DNA of 64,000 nt, from assembly GCF_028401415.2 (NCBI RefSeq), contig NZ_CP171821.2:3844001-3908000 (forward strand), in the 5' to 3' direction. This stretch comes from Glaciecola sp028401415. Its GTDB lineage: Bacteria > Pseudomonadota > Gammaproteobacteria > Enterobacterales > Alteromonadaceae. The number at the start of each line of letters is the position of its first letter. The stretch's first letter is position 1. Positions 52,258-64,000 of this stretch are shown here, in pieces. The notes beneath the pieces are model-generated. The model saw nothing but the letters and a program-made list of their open reading frames with translations. It was not told the DNA's origin and ran no database searches. The translations under genes and the position numbers were made by a program.

Positions 52258-52606
52258 TATCGCTGGCATTAACATTCCTGAACACAAGCATACGGTAATT
52301 GCACTACAGTCGATTTTCGGCATTGGTGCAACCCGTGCAAAGGCGATTTGCGATAATGCAGGTGTGTCAGAGTCTACCAAAATTAAAGATTTGGATGAGA
52401 CAACAATCGATAAACTTCGTGATGAAGTTGCTAGGTTCACTGTAGAAGGTGATTTGCGACGTGAAGTTTCCATGAGTATTAAACGTTTGATGGACCTAGG
52501 TTGCTTCCGTGGTATACGCCACCGTCGTAGCTTGCCTCTACGTGGTCAGCGCACCAAAACGAATGCGCGTACCCGTAAAGGTCCTCGTAAACCTATTAAA
52601 AGATAA
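52250..52606 (+). CDS. rpsM: 30S ribosomal protein S13
   Basis: The 118-residue protein starts MARIAGINIPEHKHTVIALQSIFGIGATRA and ends TNARTRKGPRKPIKR. S13 sits in the 30S head and contacts tRNA and the 50S subunit. The ATG at 52250 is within the S4 pseudoknot with AGAGGAG upstream; the in-frame codons from 52241 are not family. Confidence 0.98.
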   Translation: MARIAGINIPEHKHTVIALQSIFGIGATRAKAICDNAGVSESTKIKDLDETTIDKLRDEVARFTVEGDLRREVSMSIKRLMDLGCFRGIRHRRSLPLRGQRTKTNARTRKGPRKPIKR

Positions 52607-52621
52607 GCGAGGAATATAACT

Positions 52622-53014
52622 ATGGCTAAAGCACCAGCACGTAGCACGCGTAAGCGCGCAAAACGTCAAGTCGCGGACGGTATGGCTCATATCCATGCGT
52701 CTTTTAACAACACCATCGTGACAATCACTGACCGTCAGGGCAATGCATTGGCATGGGCAACATCTGGTGGTTCAGGTTTCCGTGGTTCACGTAAATCAAC
52801 CCCTTTTGCTGCACAGGTCGCTGCTGAAAGAGCAGGCGTTGCTGCACAAGAGTATGGACTGAAGAACATTGAAGTGTTCGTTAAAGGTCCGGGTCCAGGT
52901 CGTGAGTCTGCAATTCGTGCATTAAATGCAACGGGTTACAAAATCACGAATATTACAGATGTGACGCCTATTCCACATAACGGATGTCGTCCACCTAAAA
53001 AACGTCGCGTATAG
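52622..53014 (+). CDS. rpsK: 30S ribosomal protein S11
   Basis: The 130-residue protein has DGMAHIHASFNNTIVTITDRQGNALAWATSGGSGFRGSRKSTPFAAQ and ends DVTPIPHNGCRPPKKRRV, the S11 pattern. It forms part of the platform near the mRNA exit. It lies 15 bases after rpsM with GCGAGG upstream. Confidence 0.99.
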   Translation: MAKAPARSTRKRAKRQVADGMAHIHASFNNTIVTITDRQGNALAWATSGGSGFRGSRKSTPFAAQVAAERAGVAAQEYGLKNIEVFVKGPGPGRESAIRALNATGYKITNITDVTPIPHNGCRPPKKRRV

Positions 53015-53035
53015 ACAGACAGTTGGAGAAAGATC

Positions 53036-53656
53036 ATGGCTAGATATTTGGGTCCAAAACTCAAACTAAGTCGTCGTGAAGGAACCGACTTGTTCCTAAA
53101 AAGCGGCGTAAGAGCAATTGATAGTAAGTGTAAAATTGACACTGCTCCCGGTCAACATGGCGCCCGTCGCGGTCGCTTGTCTGACTACGGTGTTCAGTTG
53201 CGCGAAAAACAAAAAGTACGTCGCATGTATGGCGTATTAGAAAAGCAATTCAGAAACTACTATAAAGAAGCGGCTCGTCTCAGAGGTAATACCGGTGAGA
53301 ATTTGCTTCAGCTTCTTGAGCAGCGTTTAGATAACGTTGTTTATCGTATGGGCTTTGCAAGCACGCGCTCTGAGGCACGTCAACTTGTTAGCCACAAGGC
53401 AATTCTTGTTAACGGTAAAGTAGTGAACATTCCATCGTTCAATGTCAAAGCTGAAGATGTGGTTGCTGTTCGTGAAAAAGCGAAAAAGCAAGCGCGTATC
53501 GGTGCAGCTCTTGAGCTTGCTGATCAGCGTGAAAAACCAACATGGTTGGAAGTTGACAACACTAAGCTTGAAGGCACATTTAAACGTGTTCCAGAAAGAA
53601 CCGATTTGTCTGCAGAGATAAACGAACAGCTTATTGTTGAACTTTACTCTAAGTAA
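53036..53656 (+). CDS. rpsD: 30S ribosomal protein S4
   Basis: The 206-residue protein starts MARYLGPKLKLSRREGTDLFLKSG and carries an S4 domain (RLDNVVYRMGFASTRSEARQLVSHKAILVNGKVVNIPSF). S4 starts 30S assembly and represses the alpha operon through the leader pseudoknot seen upstream. The zinc-free form is present. Confidence 0.99.
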   Translation: MARYLGPKLKLSRREGTDLFLKSGVRAIDSKCKIDTAPGQHGARRGRLSDYGVQLREKQKVRRMYGVLEKQFRNYYKEAARLRGNTGENLLQLLEQRLDNVVYRMGFASTRSEARQLVSHKAILVNGKVVNIPSFNVKAEDVVAVREKAKKQARIGAALELADQREKPTWLEVDNTKLEGTFKRVPERTDLSAEINEQLIVELYSK

Positions 53657-53679
53657 AAAATAACTAAAGAGGATACATT

Positions 53680-54666
53680 GTGGGTTCAGTGACCGAATTC
53701 CTAAAGCCAAGATTAGTTGAAATTGAAAACGTTTCACCTACTCGTGCAAAAGTAACATTAGAGCCGTTAGAACGTGGTTTTGGCCACACTCTTGGTAATG
53801 CTTTACGTCGTATTCTCCTTTCGTCAATGCCAGGTTGTGCAGTGACAGAAGTTGAGATTGATGGCGTTTTGCACGAATACACTGCAAAAGAAGGCGTTCA
53901 AGAAGATGTACTGGAAATATTGTTAAACCTTAAAGGTTTAGCGGTACAACTTGAAGGCAAAACTGAAGCAACACTTACGCTTGTAAAGTCTGGCGTAGGC
54001 CCAGTTGTAGCGGGTGATATTCAGCACGACGGTGACGTTGAGATTGTTAATCCTGAACATGTGATTTGTACCTTAACAGGCGACGCAGAATTAAGCATGC
54101 GCATTAAGGTAGAAATGGGTCGCGGTTATGTACCTGCTTCTGCTCGACGTTCCTCTGAAGATGATGATCGCCCAATTGGTCGATTATTAGTGGATGCTTC
54201 ATTCAGCCCAGTAGAGCGTATCGCTTACGGAGTTGAGTCAGCGCGTGTTGAACAGCGCACTGACTTAGATAAGCTCGTAATTGATATGGAAACCAATGGA
54301 ACATTAGATCCAGAGGAAGCCATTCGTCGCTCCGCAACAATCTTATATCAGCAATTAGATGCTTTCGTTGAATTACGAGATATATCAGTTCCTGAAGAGA
54401 AAGAAGAGAAACCAGAATTTGATCCGATTCTACTTCGTCCTGTTGATGACTTAGAACTGACGGTTCGTTCTGCAAACTGTTTGAAAGCTGAAGCAATCCA
54501 ATATATTGGTGACCTGGTTCAGCGTACTGAGGTAGAGCTTCTCAAAACACCTAACTTAGGTAAGAAGTCTCTAACTGAAATCAAAGACGTACTTGCTTCT
54601 CGCGGTTTATCACTGGGCATGCGCCTAGAGAATTGGCCACCAGAATCAATTGCGGAAAAAGATTAA
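53680..54666 (+). CDS. rpoA: RNA polymerase alpha subunit
   Basis: The 328-residue protein has the assembly domain (about 1-230; LEPLERGFGHTLGNALRRILLSSMPGCAV) and the DNA-binding C-terminal domain (about 250-320; LELTVRSANCLKAEAIQYIGDLVQRTE, LGKKSLTEIKDVL). The start is GTG with AGAGGA upstream; no ATG is available nearby. It lies in the usual position between rpsD and rplQ. Confidence 0.99.
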   Translation: MGSVTEFLKPRLVEIENVSPTRAKVTLEPLERGFGHTLGNALRRILLSSMPGCAVTEVEIDGVLHEYTAKEGVQEDVLEILLNLKGLAVQLEGKTEATLTLVKSGVGPVVAGDIQHDGDVEIVNPEHVICTLTGDAELSMRIKVEMGRGYVPASARRSSEDDDRPIGRLLVDASFSPVERIAYGVESARVEQRTDLDKLVIDMETNGTLDPEEAIRRSATILYQQLDAFVELRDISVPEEKEEKPEFDPILLRPVDDLELTVRSANCLKAEAIQYIGDLVQRTEVELLKTPNLGKKSLTEIKDVLASRGLSLGMRLENWPPESIAEKD

Positions 54667-54707
54667 TCAGGTTTCACGTAAACTGATTTTTAAAGAAGGA
54701 AAGCACT

Positions 54708-55109
54708 ATGCGCCATCGTAAGAGTGGTCGACAGTTAAATCGCAACAGCAGCCATAGGCAAGCTATGTTTAAAAACATGGCAAGCTCTTTGGTAAAGCAC
54801 GAGGTAATTAAAACGACCTTGCCGAAAGCGAAAGAACTACGTCGCGTAATAGAGCCTTTAATCACACTAGCTAAGCAAGACAGCGTTGCAAATCGTCGTC
54901 TAGCTATGGCACGTACAGGTGATAAAGAGGTTGTTGGTAAACTATTTAATGAGCTTGGTCCGCGTTACGACGCACGTCCAGGTGGTTATAGCCGTATCCT
55001 TAAGTGTGGTTTTCGTTCTGGAGACAACGCGCCTATGGCTTATATTGAATTAGTAGACCGTCCGGTTGTTGAAGTTGAAGAAGAAGTAGCTGAAGCAACT
55101 GAAGAGTAA
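54708..55109 (+). CDS. rplQ: 50S ribosomal protein L17
   Basis: The 133-residue protein starts MRHRKSGRQLNRNSSHRQAMFKNMASSLVKHEVIKTTLPKAKELRRVIEPLITLAK, the L17 pattern, and ends in an acidic Glu/Val-rich tail (about 118-133). L17 surrounds the peptide exit tunnel. It is the last gene of the alpha operon and is followed by a strong terminator. Confidence 0.98.
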   Translation: MRHRKSGRQLNRNSSHRQAMFKNMASSLVKHEVIKTTLPKAKELRRVIEPLITLAKQDSVANRRLAMARTGDKEVVGKLFNELGPRYDARPGGYSRILKCGFRSGDNAPMAYIELVDRPVVEVEEEVAEATEE

Positions 55110-55123
55110 AAAACTCTATCATT

Positions 55124-55153
55124 AAAAAACCCGGGCAATCGCCCGGGTTTTTT
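55124..55153. terminator. Strong bidirectional terminator after rplQ
   Basis: AAAAAACCCGGGC and GCCCGGGTTTTTT form a perfect 13-bp hairpin with an AATC loop. Because it has A and T runs on both sides it should end both the alpha operon and the convergent gene at 55176-55991. Confidence 0.93.
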
Positions 55154-55175
55154 GTGTTATACAGTGCGTTGCAAG

Positions 55176-55991
55176 CTAATTAATGGAATCGTCTGCTTCT
55201 GTGTAGTGTTTCTCTATTAATAATGCTACGGCGTCCTCGCTCAATCCGCCTTTAATCGCACTATCCCGTACTTTTTCAGCGTCAATATTTTGATCATGGG
55301 CTAAGGCAACAAGGCGATTCAATGCGTCAGGATATTCGGTCAATTGTTCAACTGAAACAATTATCATGTTTTCAGACTCATCACTCCCCTCATCCACAGT
55401 CGCTAGAAGCGCGTCAAGTATATACTTTCCAACATAAGGCACTTCTTTTATTGTGGTAACCAAGATCTCCATCGTTTTATTTGGATATGCCTTAACTAAC
55501 CTTTGTGCAATCTGATCAGCGGAATCAGGCTCCGCATGGACTGCTGTCTTAATGATTTCATTGAAGTAATCGGGTGATACCTTGCAAGCCTCACGAGTTG
55601 TAATCTCCGCATAACTAGGTTCAGCATTTACAGCGATTTTAACGATTTCAGCCGGATTCGATATCTTGTGTTGATTTGCGACCATTATTATTTGGTCGAT
55701 AAACATTGGGTTGGTGCTGACACTTGCGCTTATTATCTCTTCATATTTGTCGGGATAAGCAGTAAATGCAATTGATAAGAAGTCACCGGTTTTCTCCGGG
55801 TATCTTTGCAATAGAGAACTGAGCGCATTTCCTACAGAACGATTATTTGCAACTTGCGTTTTGAAAAACTTGATAGATTGTTGAGAAGGCTCGGTAATTG
55901 AAGAGCCACCACTACTGGGTTCAATAGAGTTTGCAAAAAAACTTCCGCTTACTAATAAACAGACGGTGCTTGCTAAAGCGAGTTGTTTCAT
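55176..55991 (-). CDS. Exported alpha-helical repeat protein, function unknown
   Basis: The 271-residue protein has a signal peptide (cut near FFANS) and a low-complexity start rich in Ser and Gly, then at least four tandem helical repeats of about 30-35 residues with a pattern of Pro-Asp/Glu followed by Ile/Val helices (for example NPAEIVKIAVNAEPSYAE and SPDYFNEIIKTAVHAEPDSADQI). I recognise no family name. Such repeats often serve protein-protein contacts in the periplasm. The start at 55991 begins the signal peptide; an upstream in-frame start at 56057 is less likely. It is convergent with rplQ. Confidence 0.65.
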   Translation of the reverse strand: MKQLALASTVCLLVSGSFFANSIEPSSGGSSITEPSQQSIKFFKTQVANNRSVGNALSSLLQRYPEKTGDFLSIAFTAYPDKYEEIISASVSTNPMFIDQIIMVANQHKISNPAEIVKIAVNAEPSYAEITTREACKVSPDYFNEIIKTAVHAEPDSADQIAQRLVKAYPNKTMEILVTTIKEVPYVGKYILDALLATVDEGSDESENMIIVSVEQLTEYPDALNRLVALAHDQNIDAEKVRDSAIKGGLSEDAVALLIEKHYTEADDSIN

Positions 55992-56268
55992 AAATTGGCT
56001 ACCATATTCCGGTCGATGCTGCACAATTAAATATATCGGTCGTATATCAAGCAACAATACCTATAATTTACTCGTTAATTCAAATGATCACAACCATTTA
56101 CAAGTTTTTAACCTTAATTCGTTGATCTTGGTGAATACTTCCTCTAAACCCAATAACTTAGTAGGAATAGCGATAGGTCAAAATCCTGACAATAGCGTTA
56201 CGTTTCGATGTAATTGAGCAATAAATAAGCCATTATGACAATTGTATGTTTAAAAGTTCAAAAAGTGC
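55992..56268. other. Region upstream of the rRNA promoter (no gene)
   Basis: This stretch between the helical-repeat gene and the rRNA promoter has no convincing ORF. The last 40 bases are AT-rich with A- and T-runs that could serve as an UP element for the rRNA promoter. I see nothing else in it. Confidence 0.5.
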
Positions 56269-56296
56269 TTGACCCATTCAAGGGTTTGAGTAGAAT
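56269..56296 (+). promoter_or_regulatory. rRNA operon promoter
   Basis: TTGACC (56269-56274) and TAGAAT (56291-56296) have a 16-base spacer and a GC-rich start region (CGCATCCCGC) typical of rRNA promoters under growth-rate control. Transcription should begin near 56303, about 167 bases before 16S. Confidence 0.8.
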
Positions 56297-56366
56297 ACGC
56301 ATCCCGCTTGAGAGGGTAACCTCACAAGCCGCACAGTGAGCTGCGAATGCAGCAAGCAGTGCAAAC

Positions 56367-56378
56367 GCTCTTTAACAA
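56367..56378 (+). promoter_or_regulatory. boxA antitermination site of the rRNA leader
   Basis: GCTCTTTAACAA matches the boxA consensus bound by NusB-S10, which protects rRNA transcription from Rho. The same sequence recurs in the spacer before 23S. Confidence 0.85.
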
Positions 56379-56469
56379 TTTATAACAAGACAATCTGTGT
56401 GGGCACTCGTTAAGAGTGTCATACGACAATTTATTTTTTGATGTTTAGAAAAACATCATTTCGATATTC

Positions 56470-58003
<1,534 letters not shown>

Positions 58004-58072
58004 CCAAACGTCGACATTGATGTTTTTAGCGACGTGCTCACACAGATTGTTTTGTTATTTACCACAAGCATT

Positions 58073-58148
58073 GGGGCTATAGCTCAGCTGGGAGAGCGCC
58101 TGCCTTGCACGCAGGAGGTCAGCAGTTCGATCCTGCTTAGCTCCACCA
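58073..58148 (+). tRNA. tRNA-Ala (anticodon TGC)
   Basis: The 76-nt tRNA has acceptor GGGGCTA, D-arm AGCTCAGCTGGGAGAGC, anticodon arm CCTGC-CTTGCAC-GCAGG with TGC, and encoded CCA. It is the first of two tRNAs in the 16S-23S spacer; the order Ala then Ile is the reverse of E. coli rrn operons. Confidence 0.96.
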
Positions 58149-58272
58149 TTTAGCACAAACACTTGCACCGGCAAGTGGGCGCGTAAACCGGTTTAACCGG
58201 AGGGAAACCCTCCTGACCGATATTGTTGCTCGCTAAAGTGGCGGATGTTTTGAAGTGCCTTGGTCTATTCAT

Positions 58273-58349
<77 letters not shown>

Positions 58350-58468
58350 TTATGTTGGCATGTGATGTGGTAAGAAGTGAAAGGGACAATAAAGCCTTAA
58401 TGAATGGGCTCGGATGAGAATATTCATTAGGGTTTTTTTAAGCCTTAAATTAAGTGGTGACACTTAAT

Positions 58469-58480
58469 GCTCTTTAACAA
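58469..58480 (+). promoter_or_regulatory. boxA in the 16S-23S spacer
   Basis: GCTCTTTAACAA repeats the leader boxA. It lies between tRNA-Ile and 23S, where E. coli rrn operons also have a second site. The remaining spacer to 58734 has no gene. Confidence 0.8.
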
Positions 58481-58734
58481 TTTGGAAAAGCTGATAATTA
58501 GTAATCAATATTTAACGAAAGAGTAACTGATAGAACAGATTCGAAGCAATTCGAAAGACGTTCTTTCAAGAGAGCTACTCTATCTGACAAATAAAGCGTG
58601 TGCTTAGGCACATGTTGATTAGCAAACGTCATGCATATAGCTCAACGCAAGGTGAATTCAAAAGGCACCTTGCTAAAGTAAGCGAACCTACCTGCAAGTA
58701 AAGGGTGTGGTAAAAAGCCTACTTAGGGTTGTAT

Positions 58735-61828
<3,094 letters not shown>

Positions 61829-61991
61829 ACAACACCTAAGTAGGCTGAGGCTGAAGCGGGTAGTGTGTGAGGACGATTGTTAATCGTCGATAGAGTAGCC
61901 TCTTGCGTTAATGATGATAATTAGCAGTTTTTTCAGATGTTAAAGACATGCATTTAGGTGTATCTGCACTCGCGGATATACCGACAGTTTA

Positions 61992-62124
61992 TGTCTGGCG
62001 ACAATAGCGATACGGTACCACCTGACCTGTAACAGGGCTAGCCATTTCGAACTCAGAAGTGAAACGTATTAGCGGCGATGGTAGTGTGGGGTTTCCTCAT
62101 GTGAGAGTAGCACATCGCCAGACT
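61992..62124 (+). rRNA. 5S ribosomal RNA with a 14-nt insertion in loop C
   Basis: The gene runs from TGTCTGGCGA to TCGCCAGACT, which pair as helix I, about 133 nt compared with the usual 118-120. The insertion is at 62028-62041 between the conserved CCACCTGACC and CCATTTCGAACTCAG, and forms CCTG-TAA-CAGG with the flanking bases. The other helices are intact, with compensatory pairs (ATACG/CGTAT in helix II), which suggests a working 5S. Confidence 0.93.
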
Positions 62125-62135
62125 CCCAATTAAAG

Positions 62136-62170
62136 AAAGCCCTGGCGTGATGCTGGGGCTTTTTTGTTTT
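62136..62170 (+). terminator. Terminator of the rRNA operon
   Basis: AAAGCCC and GGGGCTTT form a stem with inner TGGC/GCTG pairing, followed by TTTTTGTTTTT. It lies 12 bases after 5S. Confidence 0.88.
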
Positions 62171-62343
62171 TGCTGAACGATAGTCTTATGAAGATAATCG
62201 TTTTGGAATATCACACTCCTACCTAGGTTTAAGTTGTTAAGACCTTCAGAAATGAATAGACTATAAGCATATTTAATATGGTTTCCAATTGCTTACTAAC
62301 AGCAGTGCAAACGCAGTTTATATACACACTGAGGATATATTTT

Positions 62344-64000
62344 TTGCATTCATTTCGGTTTTTCGCTCTAGCCATAGCTTTAGTCACCAGTAATTTAGTG
62401 TTTGCTGAACTTCCTAAGACTCCCACCGATATAGATTTATTTATCTCAGAATCTAAAACGGTCACCTATGATTGTCCAAAGCCAGAGTCAGAAAAAAAGG
62501 TTGATGCTTTGCTTGAAGAAAATTCAATCAGTTTGGAGCAGCGAAACACCCTAACGACTATCAAGACACACAATTTAATTTGCCGTGGAAAAGAAGGACA
62601 AGCCAGAGACCTTCTTGTAGCGTTAACACAGCAATCCAATATAGACAAAAGCACGGAATACTATGCAAACGCGATATACCAAATTGGCTTTACCTATGAT
62701 GTGCAAGAGAGAAGCGAACGGTGCGAATATTATTTACAGGCGCTAGAGCGCTCCAGAGGCAAGTTTGCGGATATCGAAATGAGTGCAAGTCTTGGTCTGA
62801 TTAACTATTGTCCAAGTAGTGGTTATTCGACTGATAGTAAGAGACTTGCGGCTTTCTTCGAACTCGTTGAACAATTCGCAGGTTCAGATGATCGCAGAAC
62901 GTTAGCGCACATTCACAATAATATTGGACTGTTTTTTGGTGAGCGGGAACAGCATGTGCTCGCTGCGGAGCAATTTCTTAAAGCGCACGAAATAGGCACA
63001 GATGTATATGAGGGTAGCAATAGGTTATCAATCTTGATTAGCGCAATATCTTCTCTCATTGCAAGTGGTCAATATGATCGCACAAAAGAGGCGCTTGACG
63101 AGTTTAAACGCATTAACAAAGATGTAAGCACGCAACTTACCAACTTTTGGTATTACTATGCAAAATCTGGATATCATTATAGGGTAAACGAAATGAACGA
63201 GTTGGCGGAGACGCTGCCATCGTTCAAGTCATCTATGCCGAGCAATAACGACCTATACGAGGGGCTTTATCGTTGGTATAGCGCTGTTCTTTGTGTACAT
63301 AGAAATGATTTGGCCTGTGTACGAGAGTTTGTTGAAACGGAAAGGAAAGTCCCAGTCGGAAAGCGTCCCTATAGAAGTTATGATTTCTATAAGTTTTTAA
63401 TCCGAGCAAACTTTGCATTGGGAGATATTGAAGCCGCCAATGAGGCTTTTGAGAATTCACTTATACACCTTGATAGGGTGAAATACAGATTAGACGGTTT
63501 TTCCAAAATTATTGGCGTGGCAAATCTTTATAGTCAAATCTACGTGCTAGAAAATGAGATTGCGGCTTCTGAGAGACGAAAACAGCAGTTGATATATGCA
63601 ACTGTCGCAGCAGCAGCACTTACGTTTTTTATCTTGGTGTTACTTGTGCGCCGGCGCCAAATTGCTCGCCAAGCCCTCGATCCTGTTACATCGCTGTTCA
63701 ATAACAAAACTGCTGTAGGGAAAATTAGTAGGGTCGAATCGCCAAGCAAAGGGAAAAGTAATGCAATTGCCATTTTCGACCTGGGCAACTTTCGAGAAGT
63801 CAATCGCCAGTTGGGTTCGACAAAAGGCGATTATGCACTGCAACGCATAGCAAACACACTGAAAAAAGTGACTCGAGATAAAGATATTTTAGGTCGATTC
63901 GCTCCTGAGCAGTTCATTTTATGTTTGCCTGATATTGAAGAGGAGTCGGCGAAATCGTTTTTTGAACGTGTGCAATCAGCTTTAGAAAGCACTTTCAAAG
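62344..64000 (+). CDS. Membrane protein with periplasmic helical repeats and degenerate GGDEF domain (partial)
   Basis: The frame from TTG 62344 (GAGG nine bases upstream) runs off the right edge after 552 codons. It has a signal-like segment (cut near LVFAEL), about 370 residues of helical TPR-like repeats (such as YYLQALERS and AAEQFLKAHEIG), one membrane segment (about 420-438, ATVAAAALTFFILVLLV) and the start of a GGDEF domain (about 448 onward: DPVTSLFNN, FDLGNFREVNRQLGSTKGDYALQRIANTL). The signature is APEQF instead of GGDEF, so diguanylate cyclase activity is doubtful. No in-frame ATG fits the start better. Confidence 0.8.
   Translation, partial: MHSFRFFALAIALVTSNLVFAELPKTPTDIDLFISESKTVTYDCPKPESEKKVDALLEENSISLEQRNTLTTIKTHNLICRGKEGQARDLLVALTQQSNIDKSTEYYANAIYQIGFTYDVQERSERCEYYLQALERSRGKFADIEMSASLGLINYCPSSGYSTDSKRLAAFFELVEQFAGSDDRRTLAHIHNNIGLFFGEREQHVLAAEQFLKAHEIGTDVYEGSNRLSILISAISSLIASGQYDRTKEALDEFKRINKDVSTQLTNFWYYYAKSGYHYRVNEMNELAETLPSFKSSMPSNNDLYEGLYRWYSAVLCVHRNDLACVREFVETERKVPVGKRPYRSYDFYKFLIRANFALGDIEAANEAFENSLIHLDRVKYRLDGFSKIIGVANLYSQIYVLENEIAASERRKQQLIYATVAAAALTFFILVLLVRRRQIARQALDPVTSLFNNKTAVGKISRVESPSKGKSNAIAIFDLGNFREVNRQLGSTKGDYALQRIANTLKKVTRDKDILGRFAPEQFILCLPDIEEESAKSFFERVQSALESTFK

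Overview
The window reads as chromosome of a marine gammaproteobacterium of the order Alteromonadales, near the Glaciecola/Alteromonas group. This rests on the 16S sequence, a MotX-type sodium-flagellum gene, the Alteromonadales-like gene mix (YqiJ/flotillin, TonB receptor beside a flavin halogenase, ubiD-fre) and moderate GC. I cannot fix the genus by eye. No prophage, plasmid genes, CRISPR array or intact transposase is visible.

Layout. 1-11145 is mostly housekeeping: end of purE, purK, a tRNA-Thr followed by a perfect 118-bp tandem repeat that re-uses the tRNA 3' end, a YqiJ/flotillin pair, a copper chaperone, Dps, an Mpo1-like protein, CnoX, purA, an aldehyde dehydrogenase, a VOC protein and a thioredoxin-like protein. 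11299-34426 is the most interesting part: about 23 kb that looks like one peptidoglycan (muropeptide) scavenging locus. 34562-46358 holds ordinary genes (thioredoxin, solute-binding-like protein, fre, ubiD, motX, HNH nuclease, ilvE, SGNH hydrolase, rnr, rlmB), with two different MITE-like elements flanking motX. 46627-55109 is the spc plus alpha ribosomal-protein operons (rplN to rplQ), detached from the S10 operon that usually precedes them. 56269-62170 is a complete rRNA operon (16S, tRNA-Ala, tRNA-Ile, 23S, 5S). Its 23S has a roughly 200-nt structured insertion at helix 25 and its 5S has a 14-nt insertion. The window ends inside a periplasmic-repeat/degenerate-GGDEF membrane protein.

How the muropeptide locus could work (inference from families): a TonB-dependent receptor brings wall fragments through the outer membrane; a lipoprotein that fuses an AmiD-type zinc amidase, a peptidoglycan-binding domain and a serine (AmiE-like) hydrolase separates sugars from peptides; NamZ (DUF1343, GH171) releases terminal MurNAc; a sodium:solute symporter imports it; a BadF-family sugar kinase phosphorylates it, replacing the PTS used by E. 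coli; MurQ turns MurNAc-6P into GlcNAc-6P; and L-Ala-D/L-Glu epimerase, an M14 carboxypeptidase and alanine racemase work on the peptide part. An RpiR/MurR-like regulator sits in the middle. A 15-bp motif occurs identically in front of the receptor gene and in the kinase/serine-hydrolase divergent promoter, with a 12/15 match in front of the regulator itself, which suggests a locus-wide regulon.
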